Origin: Planctomycetota bacterium
GTDB lineage: Bacteria > Planctomycetota > Planctomycetia > Planctomycetales > Planctomycetaceae
DNA: 64,000 nucleotides
Assembly: GCA_027623235.1 (NCBI GenBank)
Contig: JAQBVJ010000008.1
Span: forward strand, 15,001 to 79,000
Direction of reading: 5' to 3'
The notes beneath the pieces are model-generated. The model worked only from the letters and a program-made list of their open reading frames with translations, searched no databases and was not told where the DNA came from. This document shows, in pieces, positions 26,105 to 35,515 of the stretch (its first letter is position 1; each line of letters begins with the position of its first letter). The position numbers and the translations under genes were made by a program.

Positions 26105-27751
26105 TTACTCGGTAACGCCGCCCTGCCCGAGCTCGAGAATCTTGCTGCGAACCCGGAAGTACGCGGCGATGATCGCCGGGTCCCACTGCTTTGCCTGATC
26201 GCTGCGAAAAATCTTTTCGATCGTCTCGACAGGCAGGCCTCGCCGGTACGGGCGGTCGCTGCGCATTGCATCGTACGCGTCGGCCACGGCGAGGATGCGG
26301 GCCATCAGTGGGATTCCTTCGCCAGTCAGGCCGTCCGGATAGCCGGTTCCGGCAAAGTCCTCGTGATGACTGCGAACCCCGGGCAGCAGCGGGCGGAGAC
26401 TTTTCAGGCCGCAAAGAATGTTGTACCCGATCTCCGGATGTTTCTTGACCTTAGCAAATTCTTCGTCAGTCAATTGGTCCGGCTTCTGAAGGATCGCATC
26501 GTTGACGCCGATCTTCCCGATGTCATGCAGCAGCCCGGACTGATAGATATCGTTGAGGTCCCGCTCCGGAAGGCCCAGTTCCTCGCCCAGACGACGTCCG
26601 ATCGCGGCGACACGTTCGCTGTGTCCGCGCGTGTAGGCATCTTTCGCATCGAGCGTTGAGACGAGCAGATTCACGAACTGCAGCAGAATATTTTCGAGCT
26701 CGCAGTAGAGCAGGCGGTTCTGGCGATGAGTTGCCAGCAGCGTCGCGGTGGACTGCAGGAGAGTTGCCTCAGCGTTTCCAAACTCGCGTCCGGCGGGAAG
26801 ATTGCACAAAAGAATCCAGCCGGTCGAGATTGTGTCGCTGCCGATTTTCGCAACGACGAAATTCCGGATTTCCTGATCCGTTCGCAGCAGTGTGTTGTCG
26901 ACTTTGTTCTGCACCAGCGGCCGGGACCAGTCTCGGCCGGGAAAACAGTCGAGCAGACGCCGAAGCATTTTCTGGTCGAGCAGCAACTTCCCCTGCTGGC
27001 AGGTTTGGGGGGCATTGGAAGGCTCAATGCCATCCGTCGGATCCTGATCCAGAACAATGAGATTCCCTTCAGCGCCGATCAGCTGCTTGAGCTGCTTCAG
27101 GAAGAGTCCTGAGATCTCCGCCGACGATCTGGTAAGACGCAGCTCACGAGTCATCTTATGGACGACGCCGATTTCCTCCTCGGCGCGTTTGGCCTCGCGC
27201 ACCAGCTGAGCGATCTCGTCCTGCATCCATTTCAGCCATTTGCGAGACTCGATGCACGTGCTCAGAAGCTTCTTCAGCAGATCGGGACTGCAGTAGGGCT
27301 GGGACGCTCGCCACTGTTCGTGTTCGACGTCGCTCCAGCCGAGCGTTTGCGTAATCTCTCGCAAAGCCTGCTGCGCAGACCCGTCTTCCGAACTGTCGGG
27401 ATTGAGGACGTAACCGACGGCAGCAACCGGAATGTTTTCCAGATCCGGCAAGGCCACGCTGTAAAAGACAAGCCCCGTCGGCTCCACGACGACTCGCAGC
27501 CCATTCAGTCCCTCCAGTTGACCTCGGACGGACCAGGGCAGGAGTTCGAGAAGGTCCTCGTCGGTCTTCGCAAGGACCGATCCCGAATGGACATCGACGC
27601 AGAAGAACGGAAGTCCGGTCGTCTCGGTCAGAGCCAGCAGCGCCCTCATGGCTGGTACGGGATCTTCCAGGTCAAATTGCCGCTCTTGCGTCAAAGACCT
27701 GGGAGCCAGCTCGAGCGTTCCGCCCGAAGCTGCAGTTTTCGTCGTCATCAT
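26105..27751 (-). CDS. GAF-like sensor with HD-GYP c-di-GMP phosphodiesterase domain
   Basis: 548 aa from the ATG-ATG at 27751, preceded by a strong GAGGTG Shine-Dalgarno; the frame extends upstream without a better start. The N-terminal part ('LALTETTGLPFFCVDVHSG') and the middle ('GLFLKQLKQLIGAEGNLIVLDQ', 'LLQSTATLLATHRQNRLLY') look like PocR/GAF-type sensory modules joined by a short coiled coil. The C-terminus is a complete HD-GYP domain: 'RGHSERVAAIGRR', HDIGKIG with H409-D410, HHE at 462-464 and GTGYPDG with GYP at 470-472. These metal ligands predict hydrolysis of cyclic di-GMP in the cytosol. No transmembrane segment is seen. Confidence 0.92.
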   Translation of the reverse strand: MMTTKTAASGGTLELAPRSLTQERQFDLEDPVPAMRALLALTETTGLPFFCVDVHSGSVLAKTDEDLLELLPWSVRGQLEGLNGLRVVVEPTGLVFYSVALPDLENIPVAAVGYVLNPDSSEDGSAQQALREITQTLGWSDVEHEQWRASQPYCSPDLLKKLLSTCIESRKWLKWMQDEIAQLVREAKRAEEEIGVVHKMTRELRLTRSSAEISGLFLKQLKQLIGAEGNLIVLDQDPTDGIEPSNAPQTCQQGKLLLDQKMLRRLLDCFPGRDWSRPLVQNKVDNTLLRTDQEIRNFVVAKIGSDTISTGWILLCNLPAGREFGNAEATLLQSTATLLATHRQNRLLYCELENILLQFVNLLVSTLDAKDAYTRGHSERVAAIGRRLGEELGLPERDLNDIYQSGLLHDIGKIGVNDAILQKPDQLTDEEFAKVKKHPEIGYNILCGLKSLRPLLPGVRSHHEDFAGTGYPDGLTGEGIPLMARILAVADAYDAMRSDRPYRRGLPVETIEKIFRSDQAKQWDPAIIAAYFRVRSKILELGQGGVTE

Positions 27752-27861
27752 GAGCACCTCAACCTGGCCTGCCAATAACCGTAGGTCGAGGTCCGACAAG
27801 AGCAACCGGGATCTCACGTCTCGCGGAGACCCGTATCGCAATCACCGTTGAGTGGCGTTTT

Positions 27862-27880
27862 AACCGGCCCGCGACCGGTT
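27862..27880. repeat. Small hairpin AACCGG-N7-CCGGTT
   Basis: A perfect 6-bp inverted repeat with a 7-nt loop in the gap between two leftward genes. No T-run follows on either strand, so it is not a convincing intrinsic terminator. Confidence 0.5.
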
Positions 27881-28010
27881 GAGGCAAAGTCGACCACCTC
27901 CCGCAAGCGAGGGAGACGCCTCCGAAGAGAACACATTCGCCCAAAGGCGGGCCTCGTGCGGAATGTCCCGCGCCATGACACACGGATTGGCAAGGGGAGG
28001 CCACCGCTCA

Positions 28011-28156
28011 AGACATGAAGGTAGGCGGATTTCTCCGAAATCCGCATGTCTTACGGCGAGGAATCGCAAGCTCGCGCGATCAGCGGTTTGTTTGAATTGT
28101 GCCTGCGGAGAGATTGCGACCCGTCATCACTGCGGATTTCGGAGAAATCCGCCTAC
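28011..28156. repeat. Paired REP-like palindromes in inverted orientation
   Basis: A 26-bp element at 28021-28046 (gtaggcggatttctccgaaa plus tccgca) recurs as its exact reverse complement at 28131-28156, 84 bp away. Each copy contains its own hairpin (gcggattt / aaatccgc). The left copy is also bracketed by agacatg (28011-28017) and catgtct (28045-28051). The pair could fold as two small hairpins or one long stem, like a bacterial REP/BIME. The rest of the 431-bp gap (27752-28182) shows no gene. Confidence 0.85.
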
Positions 28157-28182
28157 GGCAGGATCGCCGCGCGGAGCAGTTG

Positions 28183-29253
28183 TCAGCCCCGCCGCGCGGG
28201 CAGGCTCTGAAACCGGAAGCCGGCCATAATCGAGTTCAGTCCGCTGCCGATGCCGAGCAGCGCGACATTCTCGCCAGGAAGCACGTGACCTCGTTCCAGG
28301 CCGATCGCCGTTGTCACCGGAAGCGCGGCCGCGCCGGTATTTCCCAGAAACCCGACCGTCGCAAAGTCGAGCTCCTCGCTCAGGCCGAGCTTTTCATAAA
28401 GCAGCCGGCAGTGAGCTCGCCCGACCTGATGCGTAAACGCCTTGTCGACCGATTCGTTCTCCCAGCCGAGTGCCCGTTTAGTTCCCTGCCAGGTCTCAGC
28501 CGCGAGCCCGACTCCCGCGTGAAGCAGCGCTTCTGAATCGGTCTGCATGCGCGGTCGGCCGTCACCGAACTTCTCGGCCTCGACACCACCCGCGCACAAT
28601 TCGTGGTGCGACGAGTCAGCTCGGCAGCACGCGCCGAGAAGCCGGTTACCGGTCCGGCTGAGCTTCGAATCGCACAGCACAATCGCGGCCGAAGCAGACC
28701 CGATTGTCAGCGACGCGAACTCACCCTTCACATCTTTCCGGGTGATGTCCGGGGAATTGAGCAGAGTATCGATCGTGCCTTCGACGAGACCGCGCCCGGT
28801 TTCCGTGCCGACGACAACTCCCGCGCGGATCTGACCAAGCTCAATCATGTTCGCGATAAGGAGCATGCCGTTAAGAATTCCCAGGCACGCGTTGCTCACA
28901 TCGAACGCGGCGCAGCTTTGCGGCAGGCCGGTTCCGTGATGAACTCCCGCGGCGGTCGCCGGCTCAAGCTGATCCCGGCACACCGAGCCGTGTACGAGGG
29001 CTCCGAAATAGTCGATCGGAATTCCGGAGGCCGCGATGGCCTTCCGAGCCGACTCGACACTGACCGATCCGGGCAAAGTTCCCGGCGGAAAGAAACGTCG
29101 CTCGCGAATGCCGGTCATCAGTTCCAGCCGGCCGGCCGGAAGATGCAGCCGCTCGTAAAGCGGAGCCAGCCGCGATTCGATCTCGTCGGACGTGACGATC
29201 TCATCGGGCAGCGTATATCCAAAAGCTTCGATGTAGACGTTTTGAAATCGCAC
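28183..29253 (-). CDS. oleA: OleA-type thiolase (head-to-head acyl condensation), KAS III fold
   Basis: 356 aa from GTG 29253, which begins at the usual first strand; upstream codons are unrelated. It has a KAS III fold with Cys123 in 'SNACLGI', His275 in 'FTHQVG' and Asn305 in 'LGNTGAAA'. It also has Glu97 in 'CRDQLEPAT'. The Glu-Cys spacing of 26 and the His-Asn spacing of 30 equal those I recall for Xanthomonas OleA (E117, C143, H285, N315), where the Glu distinguishes OleA from FabH. OleA condenses two acyl-CoAs to a beta-keto acid, the first step in long-chain olefin synthesis. OleB, OleC and OleD are not in the neighbourhood. If the OleA reading is wrong, it is a FabH-like ketoacyl-ACP synthase. 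Confidence 0.75.
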   Translation of the reverse strand: MRFQNVYIEAFGYTLPDEIVTSDEIESRLAPLYERLHLPAGRLELMTGIRERRFFPPGTLPGSVSVESARKAIAASGIPIDYFGALVHGSVCRDQLEPATAAGVHHGTGLPQSCAAFDVSNACLGILNGMLLIANMIELGQIRAGVVVGTETGRGLVEGTIDTLLNSPDITRKDVKGEFASLTIGSASAAIVLCDSKLSRTGNRLLGACCRADSSHHELCAGGVEAEKFGDGRPRMQTDSEALLHAGVGLAAETWQGTKRALGWENESVDKAFTHQVGRAHCRLLYEKLGLSEELDFATVGFLGNTGAAALPVTTAIGLERGHVLPGENVALLGIGSGLNSIMAGFRFQSLPARRG

Positions 29254-29453
29254 GGAACCGGCACGGCTGGGAAATGCGGGAAAGCGGTCTGAATACCGAT
29301 CTGCAGACGGGAATGCAACGATGCCTATTGCAGTGCGAAGTGATGGACACTGCGTTTGGAACCGCGTATTCTGGCAGACTGTCCTCAGGGTCTGAGAGTC
29401 GCGTACGACTCGGCTGGAGTCCTGACTCCCGTAAACTTTCGTCTGATCAGAGA

Positions 29454-30860
29454 ATGTTGCCTCGCCATATTTCATCGCCGCTCACCACTCGACGCGACAT
29501 CGTCCGCGCCGGATCGATCGGTCTGTTCGGCATGTCTCTGCCGCGTCTGTTGTCGGCGCGAGCGGAGGCGCAGGACGCCACATCCGACCGTCCTCCGGTG
29601 AAGGCCAAGGCCTGTATCCTCCTCTTTATGTGGGGAGGACCAGGTCATCAGGACACGTGGGATTTAAAACCGGACGCGCCTGCCGAAGTCCGTGGCGAAT
29701 TCAAACCGATCTCCACAAACGTCCCCGGAATTCAGATCTGCGAGCACTTTCCGAGGCTCGCCAGCCGCGTCGACAAGCTGGCGATTGTCCGGTCGATGAC
29801 ACACACGAATGTCGATCACACGACGTCGACTCACTACCTGCTCACTGGCCAGCCGCCTCCACCTGGCAACGATCTGCGGAAAGACTGGCCTCACATCGGC
29901 GCGGTGCTGTCGCGACTGGGTCGAGGTCGCGGGCCGCTGCCGCCGTTTGTGTCGATGAGGCCGAAGCTGGAAAACACCGTGCCTCGTTTTGTCGAGGAAA
30001 GTCACGGACAGTTCGCCGGCTGGCTGGGGCCGACGTGGGACCCGCTCACGATCGACGGGAACCCCGCGCTGCCTGACTACCGCGTCGGCGATTTTCTGCC
30101 GCAACCCGGCTTGAACGACGAGCGGCTTTTCCGACGGCAGTCGCTGCTGTCATCGATGGAACGCCGGCTCGACAGCCTCGACCGGTCGGCCGCGCTGGAC
30201 AACATGAGCCGTCACTACAGCCGCGCGTTCGACCTGCTGGCCTCGTCCGTTGGTCGCGCTGCGTTCGACCTTTCGGAAGAGCCGGACGAAATGCGTGACC
30301 GCTACGGACGGAACCCGCACGGACAGTCGGTGCTGCAGGCGCGACGACTGATCGAACGCGGCGTGCCTCTTGTCACAGTCTTCTGGCCAAACGACGGCAT
30401 CAAGAATGTCAGCGTTTACTGGGACACGCACAGCAAAGAATTCATCGACCACCGCGAGCGACTCATGCCGCCGGCCGACCTCGCGTTTTCGACGCTGCTC
30501 GACGATCTGTCGGATCGAGGTCTGCTCGACGAAACTCTCGTCGTGTGGACCGGCGAGTTCGGACGGACGCCCAAAATCGGCCAGCGAAACAGCGACGCGG
30601 GCGCAGGAGCCGACGGCCGCGACCACTGGCCCAACTGCTTTACGAGTGTCCTTGCCGGAGGCGGTATCAAAGGCGGCCAGGTCTACGGCTCGTCCGATCG
30701 CTATGGGGCCTACCCGGACTCAAACGCGGTGCAGCCGGTGAACCTCGTAGCGACGATTTACAACCAGCTGGGAGTCCCCGGCGATCTGGAGCTGCGCGAC
30801 CATCTGAACCGCCCATTCGTGATCTGCCCCGGCTCGCCGATCCCGGAACTGCTCACGTAG
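29454..30860 (+). CDS. DUF1501 protein with Tat leader
   Basis: 468 aa from the ATG at 29454, which puts the twin-arginine leader (TTRRDIVRAGSIGLFGMSLP) at the N-terminus; the frame reaches back to 29274 across the divergent promoter region. Body motifs are 'CILLFMWGGPGHQDTWDLKPDAP', 'EVRGEFKPISTNVPGI', 'DRYGRNPHGQSVLQARRLIERGVP', 'GEFGRTPKIG' and 'GRDHWPNCF'. This is the third DUF1501 protein in the window and is not a tandem copy of the others. It diverges from the oleA-like gene across 200 bp and is followed by a long hairpin at 30876-30952 that may end its transcript. Confidence 0.88.
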   Translation: MLPRHISSPLTTRRDIVRAGSIGLFGMSLPRLLSARAEAQDATSDRPPVKAKACILLFMWGGPGHQDTWDLKPDAPAEVRGEFKPISTNVPGIQICEHFPRLASRVDKLAIVRSMTHTNVDHTTSTHYLLTGQPPPPGNDLRKDWPHIGAVLSRLGRGRGPLPPFVSMRPKLENTVPRFVEESHGQFAGWLGPTWDPLTIDGNPALPDYRVGDFLPQPGLNDERLFRRQSLLSSMERRLDSLDRSAALDNMSRHYSRAFDLLASSVGRAAFDLSEEPDEMRDRYGRNPHGQSVLQARRLIERGVPLVTVFWPNDGIKNVSVYWDTHSKEFIDHRERLMPPADLAFSTLLDDLSDRGLLDETLVVWTGEFGRTPKIGQRNSDAGAGADGRDHWPNCFTSVLAGGGIKGGQVYGSSDRYGAYPDSNAVQPVNLVATIYNQLGVPGDLELRDHLNRPFVICPGSPIPELLT

Positions 30861-30875
30861 CGGCCCGGTGAAAAA

Positions 30876-30952
30876 GTAGCGGAACGGCGCGAGCCGTCCG
30901 GTCTGAGCGCGTTTTCCCATGCAAAACCGGGCGGCTTGCGCCGCTCCGCTAC
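30876..30952. repeat. 27-bp inverted repeat hairpin after a DUF1501 gene
   Basis: Left arm 30876-30902 and right arm 30926-30952 pair at 24 of 27 positions around a 23-nt loop. Two of the three differences would be G-U wobble pairs in RNA. It starts 16 bp after the DUF1501 stop codon. It may act as a transcript-end hairpin or be a dispersed REP-like element. Confidence 0.8.
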
Positions 30953-31035
30953 GTTGTCAGTGGGCTGGCAACGGCGGTTGAATTTCTCGGATAAGACCGA
31001 TTTCGGCTCAGACACGCGAACGGAACCCGGCGAGC

Positions 31036-31062
31036 AGGCGTCCTGAAATCCGGCAGACGCCT
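31036..31062. repeat. Short hairpin AGGCGTC-N13-GACGCCT
   Basis: A 7-bp inverted repeat ending in 'gacgcctac', the reverse complement of a 'gtaggcg' edge like the one on the palindromes at 28021-28156. It lies 126 bp before lysA. Otherwise the 327-bp gap 30861-31187 holds only the 27-bp hairpin. Confidence 0.5.
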
Positions 31063-31187
31063 ACCCTTTCGAAGCCCGTTCGAAGCGACAACAATCCGCA
31101 CCGAATTGGCTCAGCCAGCGACCGCTTTGCTTCCTGAATTGAGAGGGCGAGGCTCCTTCCCTCCTGCAAACGAACTTCGGAATCATC

Positions 31188-32459
31188 ATGAACGCATTCG
31201 AATATCGAGACGGCCAGCTTTACTGTGAAGACGTCGCCGTGGCCGATCTGGCTGCCGAATATGGCACGCCGCTTTACATTTACTCGAAGGCTCAGCTGCT
31301 GCATCAGCTCGGGCAGATTCAGGAAGCGTTCGCCGAGACGGATCCGGTCATCTGTTATTCGGTGAAAGCGAATTCCAATCTCGCCGTGCTGAAGACGATG
31401 AACGAAGCCGGCAGCAGTTTTGACGTCGTGTCCGGCGGCGAGCTGTACCGGGTCAAGCAGGCCGGAGCGGACACGACGCGCGTCGTCTTTGCGGGAGTCG
31501 GGAAGACCGACGAGGAAATCCGCTTCGCGCTGGAGTGCGACATCCTCAAGTTTGACGTCGAGAGTGAAGCCGAACTCGACGCGATCGCCGCCGTCGCCGA
31601 GTCGATGGGCAAAGTCGGTCGAGTGGCACTCCGCCTCAACCCGGACATCGACGCGAAGACTCACGAGAAAACGACGACCGGCAAGAAGGGCAACAAATTC
31701 GGCATGGACATCGAACGAGCCAACCAGCTCGCCGACAAGGTCCTCGCCAATCCGCATTTAAAGCTCAGCGGAATTCACATGCACCTGGGCTCGCCGATCC
31801 TCACCACCGAGCCGTACGAAAAGGCGTCGAAGAAGGCTGTCGAGATCGTCGCGGCGTACCGGGCGAAGGGGCACGAAATCAGCTGGATCAACCTCGGTGG
31901 CGGCTTCGGCATCAGCTACAAACACGAGGAAGGCCTGCCCGCGTCCGAATACGCAAAGGTCATCGTCCCGCAGATCAAAGAGGCCGGCTGCCGACTGACA
32001 CTCGAACCTGGCCGCTTCATCGCCGGCAACTCGGGCGTGCTGATCTCGAAAGTCATCTTCACCAAGCGGGAAGGCGGCAAGCTGTTCATCATCCAGGACG
32101 GTGGTATGAACGACCTCGTCCGCCCGGCAATGTATGACTCGTTCCACCGCGTCTGGCCGGTGGCCCCTTCCATCGAGATGCCGGCCAATGCCGAAGCGAC
32201 TCCGGACGGGTGCGAGGCCGCTGACGTCGTCGGCCCGATCTGTGAGTCGTGCGACTACCTGGCCAAAGGCCGCCACCTGCCACCGATGCAGCGCGGCGAC
32301 CTGCTCTGCACATTCAGCGCGGGAGCGTACGGCTCGGCCATGAGCAGCACGTATAACTCGCGGCCTCGTGCGGCGGAAATCCTGGTCGACGGCTCCAACG
32401 TCACCGTCGCCCGACGACGCGAGACGTACGAAGACCTCGTCGCCCACGAAATCGGGTGA
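31188..32459 (+). CDS. lysA: Diaminopimelate decarboxylase LysA
   Basis: A 423-aa fold-type III PLP enzyme that converts meso-diaminopimelate to L-lysine, the last step of lysine synthesis. PLP Lys60 lies in 'CYSVKANSN'. The phosphate-binding '[11 protein letters not shown]', the '[14 protein letters not shown]' block and the active-site Cys in '[14 protein letters not shown]' are all present, as is '[15 protein letters not shown]'. Length and motif order are standard. No other lysine gene is next to it. The ATG is preceded by a weak purine-rich stretch, and the gene appears monocistronic. Confidence 0.96.
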   Translation: MNAFEYRDGQLYCEDVAVADLAAEYGTPLYIYSKAQLLHQLGQIQEAFAETDPVICYSVKANSNLAVLKTMNEAGSSFDVVSGGELYRVKQAGADTTRVVFAGVGKTDEEIRFALECDILKFDVESEAELDAIAAVAESMGKVGRVALRLNPDIDAKTHEKTTTGKKGNKFGMDIERANQLADKVLANPHLKLSGIHMHLGSPILTTEPYEKASKKAVEIVAAYRAKGHEISWINLGGGFGISYKHEEGLPASEYAKVIVPQIKEAGCRLTLEPGRFIAGNSGVLISKVIFTKREGGKLFIIQDGGMNDLVRPAMYDSFHRVWPVAPSIEMPANAEATPDGCEAADVVGPICESCDYLAKGRHLPPMQRGDLLCTFSAGAYGSAMSSTYNSRPRAAEILVDGSNVTVARRRETYEDLVAHEIG

Positions 32460-32599
32460 GCCGATCGTTCGATCTGAATCGGTTTCAAAATGGAGCTTCG
32501 GTCGCGGATTCCTGAGATCTTCGGACAATCTGTCTGAAAGCTCCGCGGCAATCGCCGGCGCGAGCGCGGCCACAGTGATTTGAAACCACGGGTCAGAAC

Positions 32600-33300
32600 A
32601 TGCTCGGTACACGAACGCGATTTCCTGCGGCGTTGATTCCTGTCCTCGCACTGTCGGCGACATGCCTCACCGCGGCGCAGTCACATCCGCCGATGAGGCC
32701 GCTTCCCGCTCCCTCCGACCGGGCGATGCCCGACGGACCCGCGAGGTTCGTTGATCCGGCCCGCGGCGATGACACGTCTGACGGGAGTCGGACGCAGCCG
32801 TGGAAAACACTTTCGATTGCCGTTTCAAAGCTCACCCCTGGCGACACGCTTTATCTGCGCGGCGGGACGTACTACGACCACGTTCGTGTAAGCGTCCGCG
32901 GCACTCGCCCGAAGCCGATCACAATTCGCAGTCTTCCCGGCGAACTGGCCATCATCGACGGAGGACTGCGCGAGTTTTTTGAGTCTCCACAAACGTCCTG
33001 GGAACCCGTTCCGGATGGCGCACCGGGAGAGTTCCGTTCTGTCAGAACATTTCCTGAACTCGGAGGAAGTCCCGGTTCGACGAACGTGCTGGGGAATTTC
33101 GGCGACTCGATGATCCCGCTGCACGGCTACCGTTTCCTCACGGACCTCCGCAGCGACAACGAGTACCTCGATAATCTTGAAGGCGAGAAGACCGCTCAGG
33201 GGAGCGGCGTTTATTGCGGCCCCGGCGTTTATTACGACACCGAGACCGGCCGCATCCATGTCCGGCTGGCTCACACCGATCAGTCGGCACTCGGCATCCG
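32600..33300 (+). pseudogene. 5' part of a secreted right-handed beta-helix protein, truncated
   Basis: The first roughly 232 codons encode a signal peptide (MLGTRTRFPAALIPVLALSA) and a DUF1565-like beta-helix start: 'RFVDPARGDDTSDGSRTQPWK', then 'TLSIAVSKLTPGDTLYLRGG', 'TYYDHVRV', 'ITIRSLPGELAIIDGG', 'GVYYDTETGRIHVRLAHTD'. After about residue 232 the frame continues to 33643, but that text is simply the antisense of the K+-transport-like gene and has no beta-helix character. The gene has therefore lost its 3' part at about 33,290-33,310. Intact relatives are usually 500 aa or more. It is cut either by a real rearrangement or by a mis-joined assembly. Confidence 0.7.
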
Positions 33301-34096
33301 GGTTGGTGGATTCCTCGGCAAGGCGTTCCAGCCGATGGATTTCCTCAAACTGTTCCTGTTCTTCCACCGATTTCATGTGCTCCCGGTCACCCCGTCGGCC
33401 TGCGCGGCGGCGATCGAGTGCCTCGATGCAATCCAGATCGCCGTAAACGATCAGCGTATCATTCGCCTTGATCGTGTCGTCACCGCGGGGCGTCCCGTGG
33501 AATTGCCCATCGACTGGCCGGATGCCCAGGATCAGAATCCCCTCGTCGGACAGACGCAGTTCGGCCAGCGGCTTGTCGACCAGCCAGTCACCCGGTTCCA
33601 CCAGCATTTCGGAAACGGCATACCCACTGGACAGCTCCAGTAGAGACACATAATCGCGCACATCCAGATCAGTAAAACGCTTCAGCGACCACGCGATAAT
33701 GCGGTTCAGTCGTTTCTCGACCCAGCGGCTTGTCGAGCCGATCCAGAGCAGCCCGAGACCGGCACACAGCATCGCGACGAGCGTGGCACGCTGCTGCCAG
33801 CTGGCTTCGGTCGTGCTGGAAAAGGACACCATGATCGTCGCGACAACTGTCGCCACACCGATGTTTCCCAGCAGCATCAGCAGCATGATGATCTGCCGCC
33901 GGACGGGATGATTGACCGTGTTTTCGGCTTCCCTGGTTGTATAGCCGACGCCGGTGAAGGCCGACCTTGCCTGGAATTTTTCCGCCTCACGCGACATCCC
34001 CGTAAACGTCAGCGCCATGGCTGCGACCCGCGTAATCAGCAACGACAGCGTCAGCGCCACCAGTAACGACAGAACTCCGAGCACAGAAACACTCAT
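33290..34096 (-). pseudogene. Membrane protein with TrkA_C (RCK_C) domain, 3' end lost
   Basis: From ATG 34096 the first 265 or so codons encode about three transmembrane helices (1-30, 68-90, 103-120). A soluble RCK_C/TrkA_C domain follows (about 157-228: 'GYAVSEMLVEPGDWLVDKPL', 'LRLSDEGILILGI', 'IKANDTLIVYGD') and then a charged tail ('MKSVEEQEQFEEIHRLERLAEE'). Such proteins are thought to sense nucleotides in cation transport. Past codon 265 the frame runs on to 32825 as the antisense of the beta-helix gene, so the natural stop is gone. Functional residues may all be retained, because little normally follows the TrkA_C domain. It lies 88 bp downstream of the symporter gene. Confidence 0.7.
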
Positions 34097-34184
34097 CCTT
34101 TCCAGTTTCAGATTCCGTCACAGACGCAGGCGTGAACGATTCCGCCGTGTGTGCAGTCCGTGCCGGACCATATTCCAGCAATTC

Positions 34185-35515
34185 TTAATCCAGTAATTCT
34201 TCCCGCACTTGCGCCGCAATCTGTTGACCATTGCGATCGCACAGGCTGACTCCGATCGCCACGAGCCCGGACACGATGAAGGCTGGTGGCAGCTCGGATA
34301 ATGCGGCGAAGCTGTCTCCGACAACGGGCAGTTGCGGTGCAACGAATTTGAAGAACGGCACGCTGGCGAATCCCGACAGCATCGCGGCCAGAGCCCCGCG
34401 AGCAGTCAGTCGCGGCCAGAACAGCGACAGGATCATCGTCGGACAGAACGTCGCAGAAATTCCCGACCAGCCGAAAATCGCAAACCAGAAGACCGTTCGC
34501 CCCGGCACCAGAGCGGCTACAGCGAAGGCAATTCCCAGCGCGACCGCCGCCAGCAGGAAAGTCACCGTCCGACTGCGGCCAAGCAGTTGCTCATCGGACA
34601 TGTCCGGATGGCGAACTTTCTGAAAGTAGTCGCGGACGAACGCACTCGATGCCAGCACGAGCAACGAATCGACGGTCGACATGATCGCCGCCAGGACGAT
34701 CGCGATGTACAGGCCGACTGCCCACTCGGGGACGACGTCCGCCACCAGCAGGGGCAGGACCTTTTCGCCACCCTCGCCCAGCTGCTCCGTCATGGACTTG
34801 TCAGGCGCCATCAGCATCGCGCGGCCGGCGATGCCGATCAGGACTGCGCCGGTGGTGGCCAGCAATGTCCAGATTACGGCGACAATCGCTCCTGGCCGGA
34901 TCTCATCGACTGACCGCAGTGAGAGAAACCTGACAAAGATCTGCGGCGAACCCAGGAATCCCAGCCCGATTGCCAGAAAACTAAGAATCGTCAGGACCGA
35001 AGCCCAGCTCTTGCCATCCGGTCCCCACAGCGACAGCAGTTGCGGATCCTGTTGCCGAAGCGCTGCGATCGGCGCTTCCAGACTTCCCGCTGTCCCCAGC
35101 GCAAAGAACGGCAGTGCCACCAGGCCGACGACCATCAGGCTGCCCTGAAAGACGTCCGACCAGACCACCGCGACAAAGCCTCCGCTGACGATGTAAACCA
35201 GGACGACGGCGAAACCGACGATCGCTCCGATGTAGTAGTTCCAGCCGAGAAACCCTTCGAACGCCGTGCCGATGGCGTCGATCTGAGCACTCACGTAAAT
35301 CGTCACGAACACAACCAGAGTGAACGCGGCCACGAGTCGAATGCGATGAGTCGTGTCGCGCAGGCGGGATTCCAGGTAGTCGGGGATCGTGATCGAGTCA
35401 TACCGATCGGTCAGTCGTTTGAAACGCCGGCACAGAAATATCCACGCGGCGGCCACGCCTAAGACTTCTCCCGCCACAACCCAGAAGGCCTGCACGCCAA
35501 CGGCGGCCCCCATCT
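34185..35515 (-). pseudogene. Sodium/solute symporter (SSS/PutP family), 5' end lost
   Basis: About 440 residues with ten or more hydrophobic helices. Family blocks are 'GVQAFWVVAGEVLGVAAAW', 'RYDSITIPDYLESRLRD', 'SGGFVAVVWSDVFQGSLM', 'LSFLAIGLGFLGSPQIFVRF', 'IVLAAIMSTVDSLLVLASSA' and 'FGWSGISATFCPTMILSLFW'. This matches Na+-coupled proline/pantothenate-type symporters. SSS proteins normally have one more helix and a G-R-(K/S)-L-G-x-W segment before this point. Those 60-90 residues are missing, and the frame instead enters antisense aminotransferase sequence at about 35,505-35,525. The open frame's own start at 35543 lies beyond the break. As it stands it is probably non-functional. Confidence 0.75.

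Noticed and set aside
31008-31757. 249-codon minus-strand open frame
   Set aside because: Shadow of lysA.
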